Origin: Apiospora phragmitis
Taxonomy: Eukaryota > Ascomycota > Sordariomycetes > Amphisphaeriales > Apiosporaceae
Direction: 5' to 3'
Assembly: GCA_038363925.1 (NCBI GenBank)
Contig: JAQQWL010000003.1
Location: 1,178,001 to 1,242,000, forward strand
DNA length: 64,000 bases
Part shown: positions 13,451 to 26,100 of the stretch, in pieces
Position numbering within the stretch: position 1 is the stretch's first letter
Layout of the letters: each line of letters opens with the position of its first letter
Translations under genes and position numbers: made by a program
The notes under the pieces: generated by a model
Told to the model about the DNA's origin: nothing
What the model saw: the letters and a program-made list of their open reading frames with translations, nothing else
Databases searched by the model: none

Positions 13451-13720
13451 TTTATAGTTTAGCCGGTTTTAATAACTACGGTTATTTAGTCTTTTAATAA
13501 TAAGTTGTTTTCGTATTAAAAAAAAGGTGCGTTTTTTTAATAAATATAATATACGGAGAGATAGCGTAACCGTACGATTCGACGCTTTAAATAATTATAA
13601 CTTATTCCCGGTTCTTTTATTAAATTATTTTAAACCTCTCGTATCGATTAGAGGTGGTTAAGATTATTTCGAATAAGATTTAGCTTATAAAAAAGCCGGT
13701 CTTATTAAAGTTATAGATAT
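13451..13720 (-). mobile_element. pogo/Fot1-type fragment (continuation of 1721-2390)
   Basis: Aligns with about 23,800-24,055 of P1. In minus sense it covers the block that reads SDRRG and TIPPYIIF in less mutated copies. Copia C2 begins at 13,721 and cuts it. Confidence 0.65.
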
Positions 13721-14200
13721 TATTAGAACAGCAGGAACTAAGGTTTTCTATATTACTTTAAAAAAGGTGTTACGTACCTACGCGTACGAACCCCTTTTCT
13801 ATTTTATTAAGAGGGGTATACGATACCCTTCGTAAATAGTATTAGAAATAGATATAAATAATAAAATAAAATAAAATAATTTTAATTAAACCCGGAACCT
13901 ATTTATATATACGTATAAAAACTTATTTAATATTAATTAATAATTATACAAAATAATTATAAATTAATAAGAGTAAAGAGACGGTTTTACACCCTTATTA
14001 ATATAAGGGCGACCGTGCTAAGGAGCCCCGAGAATTTCCGCCCGTTAAAAATTCGGAGGAAGAGCCGAACTAAATTAACCGTATAAAGAGGAACCCCTTT
14101 TTTTAAATATATATTATAAAGAGGAGACTAGGTTTCGAATTATACGCGAAACTAGTTAAACTATATATAATTATATATTTAAATAACCTTATTATACGAT
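13721..14200 (+). mobile_element. Copia element C2, 5' fragment
   Basis: The 5' LTR starts tattagaacagcaggaac at 13,721 and ends near 13,931. About 265 bp of the same 5' interior as C1 and C3 follow, including the sequence around 'ccccgagaatttccgcccgtt'. The copy stops abruptly at about 14,200, where Gypsy D's LTR begins already lacking its outer 25 bp or so, so this junction involved loss of sequence. Confidence 0.75.
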
Positions 14201-14203
14201 TTA

Positions 14204-14855
14204 AAGAAACTTAGTAAAACGTATTAGGGTTTATGTTTAATAATACGAAAAAGTATTTAAACGTGTAATAAAAGTCCGCTTCTATCGATATAATATATAA
14301 TAGCTGTAGAAATAAAGGTAACTAAGGTACGTAAATTTAAAGGTATTTATAATAAAGTCGTTAAGGTTATTTACTTTATTAATAGATTAAATTAATACTT
14401 AAATTAATTATTAAAATAAAGAGTATTTATATAAAATATATAAGAAGTACCCTTATTATATATCTAACCTCTCTTTTATTAATCTCTTAAATCACCTATT
14501 AGCTTATAATAATCCATCCCCTAGATTATAGTAATCTCGTTATTAACTCACGGTAATCTATCCCTTAGATCACGGTGATCCGTTCTTAGTTAGCTTACTC
14601 CGGGCGCCGTGCTTTTATTATTCCATAGCCCGTCACGTGACTCGTCGTATTTCGTTCTTATATCCTTTTATATCCGTTTTATCGCTATACGGGCTAGTGC
14701 TATTTATATTATTATACGTTATTAAAGTAAGATTGAATTTATATTAATATAGCTAGCGGTGCGGTCGGTAGCGGTAATATTATAGCCGGGTCGAGTTGTC
14801 GTAATTCCGTGCCGATACGTAAGTTTTAGCCGCATAATTAAGTCGGGTTATAATA
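14204..14855 (-). repeat. 3' LTR of Gypsy element D (outer end truncated)
   Basis: Homologous to 21,141-21,818 but lacks the outer tataacgaacg terminus. The inner boundary at gggttataata is followed by the reversed purine tract. Confidence 0.8.
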
Positions 14856-17800
14856 CTATTCTCCTTCTTTTAATTATTTTATTTTTAAAATATTAACTTT
14901 ATAAATACCTTAATTACTCGTAATGTTAGGTCGTAATAAGTTTCTCTTTTCTATTTTACTTTTATTATAATATATATTTATTATAAATAATCGTATCGAA
15001 AAATCTCGGTTAAAAAAACTATTACGCGTTTAGTTTTTATTACTAACGTGGAATCTACGAGTAACTTAACTAATATACCTTATATTTATTACTTTCGTTA
15101 AAACCTAGCTTGTCGTATAAACGAGAAATCGTCTCGTTATTTAAAGTATATCCGGATTAGTCGCTCTTACGATAACACCTTTATTACGTCGGCTTTAACG
15201 AAGCTAGCTACTTAATAAAAAAAGCTAGAGGCGGAGGAATTAAATATAAAGGAGGCCCTATTTTTATTATAAATATAGTTATTTACTAACCTAGGCCGCT
15301 TAGCCCGCCTTCGTTATATAAAAAAAGTTATAATAAAAAAACGTTCGGAGGCGTTTCGTTAAGGAATATAAGAACTAAATAAAAAGGATAGTATTTCTTC
15401 CTCGATCATTAATTAAAAATTTTTCATTTTAAGTAACCTACGTTCTTTAAGCGTTTCCGGGAATATCGATTAATCGTTTTCGGTCTAGCTGATTTCTTAA
15501 AGCCTGGCCCGTTAACCCCCGTAGGAGGAGCTCTTTTTTAAACCTCTAAAGTTCGTCCGCGGCGCTCGCTAAGTATTTCTTAAGTTCTTAAGTATTATCT
15601 TTTAATAAGTATCCCTTCTACTAAACGAGGTATTAAAAGCTTCGTCTTTTCTTTCTTTTATCGATAATTCTTTCGACTTCGTCCTCGTACTAATTTATTT
15701 CGACTTTTAATTATATATTAATTAGGGTTTCTTTAACCGCTAGCTCGAGTAATAAAATATAAAATATAAGGTGTATCCGTATTATCTTAAATAGCGATAA
15801 TTAATAATTAGTTTTTAAAATAACTTCTTTAATTTCAAATAGTCCGATTTTCTTAAAATCGAGTTTTATACTAGGTCGTTTTATTTTAATATTTCGCTAA
15901 AAGAGGTAAACTTTTTTTTCCCTCTCTAAAAGTTAGTCCTTTTAACCTTATTTAGTTAGCGTATTTCCTTATTCGTTCTTAAAAAAAACGAGGTTTTATT
16001 ATAATACTATTTATAATTTTCTTAATTTTTCGACTTATATAATCGCGACAGGTACTAACTCTTTTTTTAAAGGGTTTTAAATAATCTTTAAGTCGTACCT
16101 ATAATTAGCCTAAAATAATAAAATACGCGTTATTTCGTTATTAACGCTATTATATACGAATTACGCTATAAGTAATAGCGTTACTTAGTTATCTTATTCG
16201 TAATTAATATAATAATATAAATACTACTCTAAAGTTTAATTTATCCTCTCGGTTTATTCGTTTGTTTAAAGGTGGTAGGCCGTAAATAACTTATATTTAA
16301 TACCGAGTTATACTATAAATAATTTCTAAAACTTAGCCGTAAATAACTTTTCTCGATCGGAGATAATTATTTCTAATAGCCTGTATTAATTAATAATAAT
16401 ACGGAAGAAGGTATAAGTTAAATCGTTAATATTATTAAATTCTTTATACGATAAGAAGTAAGTATACTTTATAGATTTATTTATAATTACTAAGATATTA
16501 TCGTAACTAACCTTAATTAATAGTTCTTTTAATAAGGGTAGTTTAATTATAAAATCGAGCGTAATTATTCTCCACGCCTTATCCGGCGATAAAATTAGTT
16601 ATAGTTCTCCGTACGGTCGATATCTTACGGCCTTAGCTTTATTACATAAGTCGCATTTACTAATAGTTTTAACCACGGTTAGCTTAAAGTTTTTATAATC
16701 GAATTACTTAATAATTCGCTTCTAGGTCTTAAATACTCTTTAATATCTATATACGAGGTATTTATAAAAGTTTTTACTAAAGTTTTCCCGGTATTATTTA
16801 AAGATATAAATCTTATCTTTATAAAATATAAGACCATCGCGGTTTTCGAGGTAATTCCTAACGTAATTAATAGAATCGAGGGTTTAGTTAAATTATTTAA
16901 ACTTAGTAACCTATTTATTACTATATTAAATGCGGTTCGTAGCGTTTAGTTATCGTAACGATATAAGGTTGCCGTCTCGGTCTTATTTAAAAATAGTCCT
17001 GATTTCGAGTAAGACTTCCTCTTAATAGTCGAGCCGCCTACTCAGTACGTTAGCGCGGCCGTTCTTATAACCCTTCCGGTAATTAATAACGAAATTAAAT
17101 TTAAAAAGAAATTCGGATTATTATACTTATCGTTTATTTAGCTCCTTTATAATAGTGAACGTTATAAAGTTCTTATAATCGGTATAAACCTTTACTAGCT
17201 CTACTATTCCGCTGAAATAATATCTCTATTCTTTAAATACTTTAATAATAACTATTAGCTCTTTATCGTAGATCTAGTAATTAAGCTCTAATCCATTTAA
17301 CTTCTTCGAAAAGAAATGCGACAAGGTGCGACTTTCCGTTATCGTCTCGTTAACTTAATTACCCTCCGATCGCATAGTTTAATACGTCGGTTTCAACTTT
17401 AAAAGGTTTAATTAAATCTATTATACGAAATACTAATTCGCTAAAAATTCGTTCCTTTATTATTTAAAAAGCGGTGTCTTCCACTTTCGCCTACTTAAAT
17501 AGTTCGTCTTTCTTTATTAATTTCGTAAAAAATATCGCTAACTTATTAAATCCGGGAACGAAAATCCGGTAATAATTAACTAATCTTAAAAAGGATCTAA
17601 CTTTTATAACGCTTATAAGCGTAAACCACTCCTTAACTATTACGATTTTTAACTACTCTATTTGGATTTCTCTAAGAGATATCACATATCCCACGAACGT
17701 AACCGTTTGTTAATAAAATTCGCTCTTCTCTAAATTAACTAATAAATTAGCGTCCTATAGTTTTTAGAGCACTAACTTTACATATTCTCGGTACTACTCA

Positions 17801-20800
17801 TCGTTCTCGAAATAAATTAAGATATCATTAAAATATACTACGATAAACTTATTAAAATATTCCTATAAAATGTAATTAATTATTACTTAAAAATTAACTA
17901 ATACGTTAATCTAGCCGAACGGTATAACTTAATACTTAAAATACTCGTATTTAGTTCGAAACGCGGTTTTTTATTCCTCTCTTTCCTTAACTCGAATTAA
18001 GTTATATACGTTAAAGAGATTAATTACCGTAAAGATTTTAATATATAATAGCTTATCTCGTATATTACTAATTAAAGGTAAAAAGTACCGGTTTTTAATA
18101 ATAATTTTATTAAGCTTTTAATAATTAATATATATACGTCACTTAGGTTTCTCGTCCTTACTTTTCTTTAAAACGAAAAGTATAAAGAAACTTACTAATA
18201 ACGTAAATAATTATATAACTCCTTTCTTAAAGTTCTCCGTAATATACTCCTTTAAGGCTTCTTTATATTCTTAATTTAATTTATAAATCGGCATAAAAAA
18301 GGGTTTTTTTCCTTCTTTTAACGGTATCTCATAATCCCACCGTATATAAAGCGGTAACCCGTCTTCTAATTTCCCACTAAAAAGGGTTTCGAACTGCCGG
18401 TACTCTTTTAATACGGTCGTCGTAACCTTCGGCTTCAGCTTCTTAATAATAACGTATACCCTTAAAACCTTAAATTTGTTAAAGGGTCGCTTCTTAAACC
18501 GCTACTTATCGATTAAACCTCTTCTTAATATGTCTTATTAAAGTTAGCTTATTCTTTAATTAACTTTAAAATTACTCACCTATAATTAAGGTATCTTTAA
18601 AATTATATCGTATCTTATAACGTCTATAATATTACACGTAATTCATTTATAACGTCCTTCGATATTAATTAAAAAGTTCGCGACTTCCCTTCGTACGTTC
18701 CTATCGTTATATATTATAAATCCTCTATCGACGGTCCTAAATCGGTATAGGGCGTCTTTTTCCCGCTATTCTAAAGTTAAGCTATTAATAATTCGTAATA
18801 AAATATAATTACCTTACGCCCCGCTATTTAATAACGCTCGAATAGTAACTCTTTTTATTTCGACTATTAATACGATATAAATATAAATATCCTAGTTATC
18901 CGTTATTAAATATAAGGATCTATTATATCCCGTTAGGTATCGTCCCTCTATAACCGGCGGAGGTCGTTTCTTAACCGTTATAATAAGTTTCGTTCGTCGG
19001 CTATTCGTTAATAGCGACGGATTTATATATACAGTATCTCGTGGTCGTATAGTAGTAGCGGTGTTTAGGATTCTATTATTATAGCAGGTCTTTTAACCTA
19101 GGAGCTCTAGGTATCTTAAAAACGCTATACATCTACTTTAAACGCTTAATAAGCTCGTAACTTTTCCTATGCGTATTATAAGTACTCGTTATTAATATAG
19201 TCCTTTTAATCCTACCTTTTTAGGTAATATTTTTAAAACTATTAAAAAGTCCTCTTAATTAATAAATAAGCTCGGCGGGGGTTAAGTATAATCGTTTTAA
19301 CTTTCTTAATAAAGTGATTAAAGTGTAGTTACTTAATTAAATATTTACTAATTCTCCTAAGAAACCATCCCTCCTCGAGGTTCTTTATTAAGTACTCGGT
19401 ATAACTATGGTGAATATAGCCGATCTAAGCGAGTAAGAAGTGATCGTTATATATTAACGAAATTTTAAAATCATTGCTAATAACGTAATTTCTTTTTACT
19501 CTTTATTTAAGTCTATATATAATAAGTACTTATCGTAGCTTTTATAATTCGGGAAGTATAACACTTAAGATTACTAACTATTCGTTAATATTTAAATCTC
19601 GAAGCTTCGCTATTTTTTCGGCGAGTTCTAGCGTAAATAGTTTAATAAGCCGTTTAAAATCATTTAATTAACGCTCGTTATAAGCTAAGTAATTCTTCGA
19701 ACCTTTATTTTCGCTACTATCCTCGCTATTTTCTTTATTATAAAGGTACGTATAGTACCTTGCCGTTTAAAGGCCTTAAAAAAACTATCCCGTCCCTTCC
19801 TTATCTATTAAATAATCGTAGCAACCATCGTCGTAACAAGCTATCCAGGGCAGGCTATCGTAGGGCGCGTTTAGCGTACTATTAACGCTGCTTCCTTTAA
19901 TAGCTATAGGGGTTAGTCGACCACTAGTGGTATTAATTTATCGCCTACCCGGGACTCTTCGGAAATCTTTCTTTAAAGATTAATAGTTTCGAGCGAAATA
20001 TCCCTATTTTTAATAATTATAGCAAGTAATGTTCTACTTCTTATCGTATTTATCGTACCTAGTAGCGTCAAGATCTATAGGTCCGCTATAATAGTTATAC
20101 GCTGTGCTATTTTTTAACGGTATATTATTATAGTACGTAATTATCTTATATTAATTTAAACTCGACTAATTTATTATTATTATCCGCCCTACTTCTCGCG
20201 GCGTTATTTATATATATAAGTATCGATTTTAATAATAAGCTCTATATACGAAAGGAAATTACTAAGAGTATTAAGCCGGCTAAGTTTATCCTTAATATTT
20301 TCTTTTAATCCTTAATAATATATTATAATCTTCGTAACTTTAATATAATTTAATCAAGTTATAATACGTCGAAATTCGGCGGTATAAAAGGCGGCTAATC
20401 TTTTTTATTTAAGAGTTTTTAATTCTTTTTTACTTATTACTTCTCGTTAAGGTATTAAAAAAGTGATTTAAGGGCTTGTTCGAAACTATCGTAATTTTCG
20501 AAAATTCGTTATACTTTTACGCGGCATAGCTTAACTTACTAATCGTTCTTTACTAGCTCGTCTAGGTAAAGTTTAAACTAGGCGAGTACCTTACCTTTAA
20601 AAAATAAAGCGGCGTAAATAACGTTAAATAGTATTTTAGAATATTTTTTTATAAAACTATTAATAGGTTTTAATTTAAATAAAAAATCCTCGGAAATTTC
20701 TACTTATCTCGTTAAAAGCTATTAGGGTACTAATCTTCATACCTCCCTTAAGAATAACAGGGGTTTAAATAATATTAGCGGCCGTACGAAGGAAGCGTAC

Positions 20801-21140
20801 TTCTTCGTATCATTTATTAATATTTAATATTTATCCTAGGGTATCCTTAGTTAAAAGTTTATTACGTTCTCTTTTTCGAACTTAACATAATAATATTAAT
20901 AATTAGCGCTCTTTTACTTACGTTCTTTAATACGCTTAGCTAACGCTTATCGGATAAGGCCGTTATTATTATCGTCGCTATCCACCTCTATAACGAGATC
21001 TCGCTAAGAGGTGCTTAAAGTGGCGGCGGGGGCTTTCTCATAACGAGGGGTATTATTAAGTCTAGGTATAGATATAATTCTTATAAGTATTATTATTTAA
21101 AGGTTTAAATAATAATTCGTAAGAATAAAAGTAATTAAAA

Positions 21141-21818
21141 TATAACGAACGTTATTTAAGTTTTAAAAAAAACTTAATAAGACGTATTAAAGTTTATGTT
21201 TAATAATACGAAAAAATATTTAAACTTGTAATAAAAGTACGCTTTTATCAATATAATATATAATAATTATAAAAATAAAAGTAATAAAAATATATAAACT
21301 TAAAAGTATTTATAATAAAATTATTAAAAGTATTTATTTTATTAATAAATTAAATTAATACTTAAATTTATAATTAAAATAAAAAATATTTATATAAAAT
21401 ATATAAGAAATACTTTTATTATATATTTAACCTCTCTTTTATTAATCTCTTAAATCACTTATTAGTTTACGATAATCTATCTTTTAAATCACGGTAATCT
21501 CGTTATTAGCTCACGGTGATCCATCCTTTAAATCACGGTAATCCGTTCTTAATTAGCTTACTCTAGGCGCCGTGCCTCTATTATCTCGTAGCCCGTCACG
21601 TAACTCGTCGTATCTCGTTCTTATATCCTTTTATATTCGTTTTATTACTATACGAGCTAATACCGTTTACGTTATTATACGCTATTAAAGTAAGATTAAG
21701 TTTATATTAATATAGCTAGCGATACGATCGCTAGCGGTAATATCGTAGCCGGGTCGGGTTATTATAGTTCCGTGCCGGTACGTGAGTCTTAGCCGTATAG
21801 TTAAGTCGGGTTATAATA
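21141..21818 (-). repeat. 5' LTR of Gypsy element D
   Basis: Runs from tataacgaacg to gggttataata. Same family as the LTRs of A and B. Confidence 0.85.
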
Positions 21819-22763
21819 AATAAGTATATATAGCTATAACTACGTTTATAACCCTAATATTATAACGATTTAAAGGGTCTATCAGCCTTAATAAAACATA
21901 CCGCAAAGCCTCCTTATTATAAAATAGAGAACAGTTGAATTTCAGGGATCATCTAGTCACGTGACTAGCGCAGGGGACACATCCCCACTAGAGAACTCTC
22001 TAGAAGCACTGTACGCGTAATCTCTCTTCAAGAATATTCTCTCATTCTGTGTATATAGAACACTTCCAGAAGCCCATATGGCTTCATCTAGGACTCTTTT
22101 AAATGATCAAGAGTTAGCGCTAATATACAGGTTGACACACAGTCCTCCTTTTGCTTCATAGTAGCAATAAATCTTATAAGAACCGGCAAGCGAAAGACGA
22201 CGCAGCTGGCAATTCCAAGCGGCGATCTGCGGGTGTAACTTGGCCCTTGACCGAATGAAAGCTGCTTGATTTGGATGGTCAACTCGGGATTCTAAAAGGC
22301 GAAGGATATACCTTCACTTCGTGGCAGGGTTAAAGTGCTAAGCTCAAGTTATAGACACTTTCAACTAATCCCGTATGCGAAACGGCGCCGGAATTCGTCG
22401 GGATAGGAAGCTCAAGAGTGGTTAAAGGCCTTTGCATAATTTTGTATATGTATCTTAAAACAAGACTTAGTTAGCTGGTTAAATCTTCAGTAAAAAGGGC
22501 TAATAAAGAAAAAATATGTATTAGCGAATACGGCTCTTTCTTTGTTGTAATTACCCTTAACTTAGGTAAGTAGGTAGAAAATATCGATAAGAATATTCTA
22601 GTACGCATTAAAATATAGCTCTTAAAACTAGACTTTAATAGCTTAGTATTTTATTTATATAAACCGTTAATAAGGGATTAATAAAGGTATTATTATAAGT
22701 ATACCTCGAAATATAGCTTTAAAACTACCCTTAAGTAGTTAGCTAGTTTTTTATTAAGAAATA
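21819..22763. other. Low-RIP island between Gypsy D and pogo P1, no gene recognised
   Basis: About 21,870-22,440 has near-normal base composition, including TG and CA dinucleotides, and contains a perfect 12-bp palindrome around tagtcacgtgacta (about 21,953-21,966). From 22,440 to 22,763 the sequence becomes AT-rich again. The longest open frame (22,088-22,282, minus, 64 codons) matches nothing I recognise. It may be a remnant of the original gene-bearing sequence or the end of an unidentified element. Confidence 0.5.
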
Positions 22764-22806
22764 ACGTATCCTATAAGCGAATGTCTCATATAAGCAAATA
22801 TCCCAT
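22764..22806. repeat. Left terminal inverted repeat of P1
   Basis: Contains two 17-bp units starting at 22,773 and 22,790 (ataagcgaatgtc.. and ataagcaaatatc..). The outer acgtatc matches the inverted right end at 24,616-24,622. Confidence 0.8.
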
Positions 22807-24622
22807 TCTTTTACACCCTTTTTAATAAAATATAAGTTAATTTTATTATAAAGTATTTAATATATTAAAATTAATCGGAATTCTTATTTTTAAATATTTC
22901 TATATTATTCTAATAAGTACGCGTATTATGCCCGGGCTCTCCGCAGATTTTATAGCGTTATAAGCGTGTCCTAAACGTTTTTATACGACCACTCCTCCGA
23001 CGCGATTCGTTTTATAACTATTTATTAATATCCTTTTAAAACTATAAGTCTTTTCTAGCTTATATACGAAGTGATCCTTTATTTTATAGCCGTTTTTTTT
23101 ATACGGCGGCGCCGGCTAAATATCTTATTTATTTTTCGAAGTATCGCGTTTTTACCTTTTAAAAGAATAACTCGGTATATAATATACGTTATAACCTTTA
23201 TAATTTAGTTAAAATTAATTAAAATAAATATCGAAAAGTTATTTTAATATTATATAATACGGTTTCGAACGTATTCGGTTTAAGATTAAGCCTTAATCGG
23301 GTTATTTAAGGTTTTTAATTTTTAAGGAATAAATAGGCTAAAAAACGTCCCCGGAGGTATTAAAATATGTAGCTTTATATCTAATTATAAAATAATATAT
23401 TCCGGATTGTACAGAACGAGTCCTATTTTTCGAAAGCCTCCTCGTATATTTAAAACGGTGAAAATCGCTTAAAACGCTTTTAAAAACGCTAATAGGAAGT
23501 CCTCCTTTAAAATATAAGTAATATACGCCCGTATAAAACATTTAATTTCTTTCCCGTACGCCTTTTTTAATGTACGAAAATAACCGATATTAAGAGGTTA
23601 AAGCTTATATAACGAATAAGAAAGTATATAAAGTATAATAATCGAGTTCTCTTTATAATAGAGCTTAAAAGCTATTAAGTGGTGGCTTTCGTGGCTGTTT
23701 AGGACTAAGAGGCGATAATAGTTTTTTATACGAGACCTGGTATATTAATTAAAGTGTCGAATCTAGTCCTCGCCTCTTTTATTCGTGGTCTAGTTATTTT
23801 TAATAATTACGATTACTTAATCCTTCGGTAATAGGCTGTTTTCGTATTAAGAAAAGAGGTGCGTTTTCCCGGTAAAGATAATATACGGAGGGATAGTGTA
23901 ACCGTGTAATTCGACGCTTTAAATAATTATAACTTATTCCCAGTTTTTTTACTATATTACTCTAAGCTTTCCGCGTCGATCGGAGGTAGTTACGATTATT
24001 TCGGACGAGATTTAGTTTATAAAAAAGCCGGTTTCGTCGAAGTTATAAATATCCTCTTTTTAAATCTTATACTTATAAATTATATTCTATATAAGGGTAA
24101 ACTATACGTGATACGCGTCGGGATCTTTATAAAAAACTTTTTAATAATTAATTCTTTGATTAAAACGCGTCCGGAGATTTAGTTATTATCGTACGAAGTT
24201 AAAAGCTTAATTAACGCCGACGCGTCCCGCGTTACGTAAATTAAATAATCGATTCGCTATATTTTTTATATTACTTAACCGGGGAAGAAACGATCGCGTA
24301 TTTAAATTAATAATATATTAAATAATCGTATTCTTTTCGGAATTTAAAAGCTTTCGAAAACTCGCAAGTATTTCGCGTCGTATAGGTTAGCTATTTCGTC
24401 TACGCTATAAAGTTTTTAATAAGACGTAATAAATTAATACAGCCTTTCGTACGCTTAAAATTAAGTCTTCTTAAAACGCTTGAAGCGTTAAAATTATATT
24501 ACTTTCTTTTTAAAGTTATGGCATTTTCGGACGTAAAAGAATATAAAAAAAGGTTGAGGCTATAAGGAAATTTATGAAAGTGAGACATTCGCTTGTGTGG
24601 GACATTCGCTTATAAGATACGT
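22764..24622 (-). mobile_element. pogo/Fot1-type DNA transposon P1, complete, RIP-inactivated
   Basis: A 1,859-bp Tc1/mariner-superfamily element. It starts acgtatcctataagcgaatg and ends with the inverted form (cttataagatacgt at 24,622). TA flanks it at 22,762-22,763 and 24,623-24,624. Each terminus holds two copies of a 17-bp direct repeat around 'ataagcgaatgtc'. The minus strand encodes a degraded transposase: N-terminal DNA-binding region near 24,500-24,250, a block resembling TTSDRRG and IPPYIIF near 24,000-23,880, and a C-terminal block near 23,350-23,460 resembling RGGFR..GLV.YNPE. Size matches Fot1/Pot2-class elements (about 1.8-1.9 kb). Confidence 0.88.
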
Positions 24623-24624
24623 TA

Positions 24625-25060
24625 TTGATAAAGGTATACTATAAATACTCTTTATATAGCTAATAATTTAAATTACGCGGTAATAACACTTTTTATAATT
24701 ATAATTACGTATAGAATAATATATATATATATTATTATATATAGATATATATTTTTATATTATTACGAATAAATTAAATCTAGCTTTATTAATAAAATAA
24801 ATATATTTTAAAATAATCGTTTTAAAAAAGTTAAAAATTACGTTATTATTTTTAATTATAATAAAAGCGATAGATTTAATAATTTAAAACTAAGTATTAT
24901 ATTTTATTAACGTATAAGATTAATATTATATTAAAATATATATATATTTAAGCTTTTAATATATTTTTAACCGAGATAAATAATATTATTATATTTAATT
25001 ATAAAATATATATTTATATTTATTATAAAACGTTCCTTTTAAAGAAGGTTATAATTAGTG
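24625..25060. other. AT-rich spacer, no element identified
   Basis: Extremely AT-rich with a TA-dinucleotide run at about 24,717-24,760. It resembles the RIP blocks in composition but matches none of the elements recognised here. No coding signal. Confidence 0.4.
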
Positions 25061-25330
25061 CGGAACGCCCGAAAGCAGCCTTTTTCAACTGCTGGGAAAT
25101 TTCGGTGTCGCCTTCCCCATACGATCTTTTATGCCTGTAAGTCCACTTTCGAATACGATATCCAGTATTGGATGCCAGAGCATCTTGTCCGATTTCGGAA
25201 AGCTGCTTAGGGGACTCAGGCTCAGCTCAGGTTCGCTCAGCCGGCTTTGTTATGAGCTCCCTTAAAGCAGCGCGCTGCTCAGGTCCAATGACGAAAACGG
25301 AAGTGGAGAAATCCAGATTGACGTGGTATA

Positions 25331-25772
25331 ATGGTCTGTTTTACACCCATAAATTACCGTGATCTACTATATGGATGTCCAAAACCTAACAGAAAGCACG
25401 GCGTGTCCAATAAACAGCTCGTAAAAATATTCCCTGTTAACGCCCCGGCCCTCAACGCCCTCTACAAGCGCGAGACCTGGTCATCCCACCGATCCGAATC
25501 CTCGAAATACATGCGCCACCTCTCGACCGACGGCACCGGCACGAGCTCGGTTGGGAGGCGACACGGACAAGGGCGCAGGTAACGGCAGCGGCCAAGAAGC
25601 GGGAGGCGCCAGTCAACTGCGGTCGGGTGTTGTGAGATCGATGGAGATATACAAGATGACGGACATCGAGACAAGTAGCAGGGCGAGCACGACACAGCTG
25701 GTTTCTGGTACCCCGATCGTTCCCAAAGAGTGGCAGCTTTATTTCACCAACGACAAGGCCAGCCAAGCCTAG
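25331..25772 (+). pseudogene. Remnant resembling the C-terminus of a Pth11/SAT4-type membrane protein
   Basis: From about 25,407 the frame of 25,331-25,582 reads KQLVKIFPVNAPALNALYKR followed by a Ser-rich hydrophilic stretch. In fungal SAT4/Pth11-like seven-helix proteins the last helix commonly ends in a block like V(N/C)APAL(N/R)xL(Y/F) and leads into a polar cytoplasmic tail. The tail-like sequence then continues in another frame (25,551-25,772: IYKMTDIETSSRASTTQLV, stop at 25,770-25,772), so one frameshift is needed. No other exons of such a gene are visible upstream, where the sequence meets transposon DNA. The gene at 34,817-35,815 lacks exactly this part but lies in the opposite orientation. 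Similarity is judged by eye. Confidence 0.4.
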
Positions 25773-26100
25773 TGAACACAGGCCCGCGGCAGTTGCTCAG
25801 AACTCATGACTAGCGGAGTACGCGCCTGCCCTAGCCCTTAGCCCCTGAGATACCCCTGATTCCTCACTGGGCCATTTTATGACCACATTATGGTGTCAAA
25901 TAGCCCGGGAAATAAACGAAAAAAGATGAACAGGCAACACCCACGAATCCCATGCTATCAACCAATCAAATGGTTATAACTCGTCTACCATGAGATCAAA
26001 GGAAGACATTTATGACAAGGCCAAGCAGGATGATCTTCCAAGGCAAGAATACATCCCAAAGAGCTGATTGCTATGACACACCAGAGCAGGCGCCGCCGTC

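Larger units (their letters stand above)
14204..21818 (-). mobile_element. Gypsy element D, near full length, RIP-inactivated
   Basis: A second 7.6 kb Gypsy copy, minus strand: 3' LTR about 14,204-14,855, 5' LTR 21,141-21,818. A pyrimidine tract next to the 3' LTR (14,856-14,872) is the complement of the polypurine tract. The reverse transcriptase active site lies at about 17,810-17,840; read on the minus strand it is YFNDILIYF, again with Asp to Asn. The order mirrors element B and no intact frame survives. The outermost end of the 3' LTR is missing at the C2 junction. Confidence 0.85.

Noticed and set aside
25452..25766. 104-codon minus-strand open frame
   Set aside because: Arg- and Cys-rich composition typical of a shadow frame of GC-rich coding sequence; the plus strand makes better sense as a receptor tail remnant.
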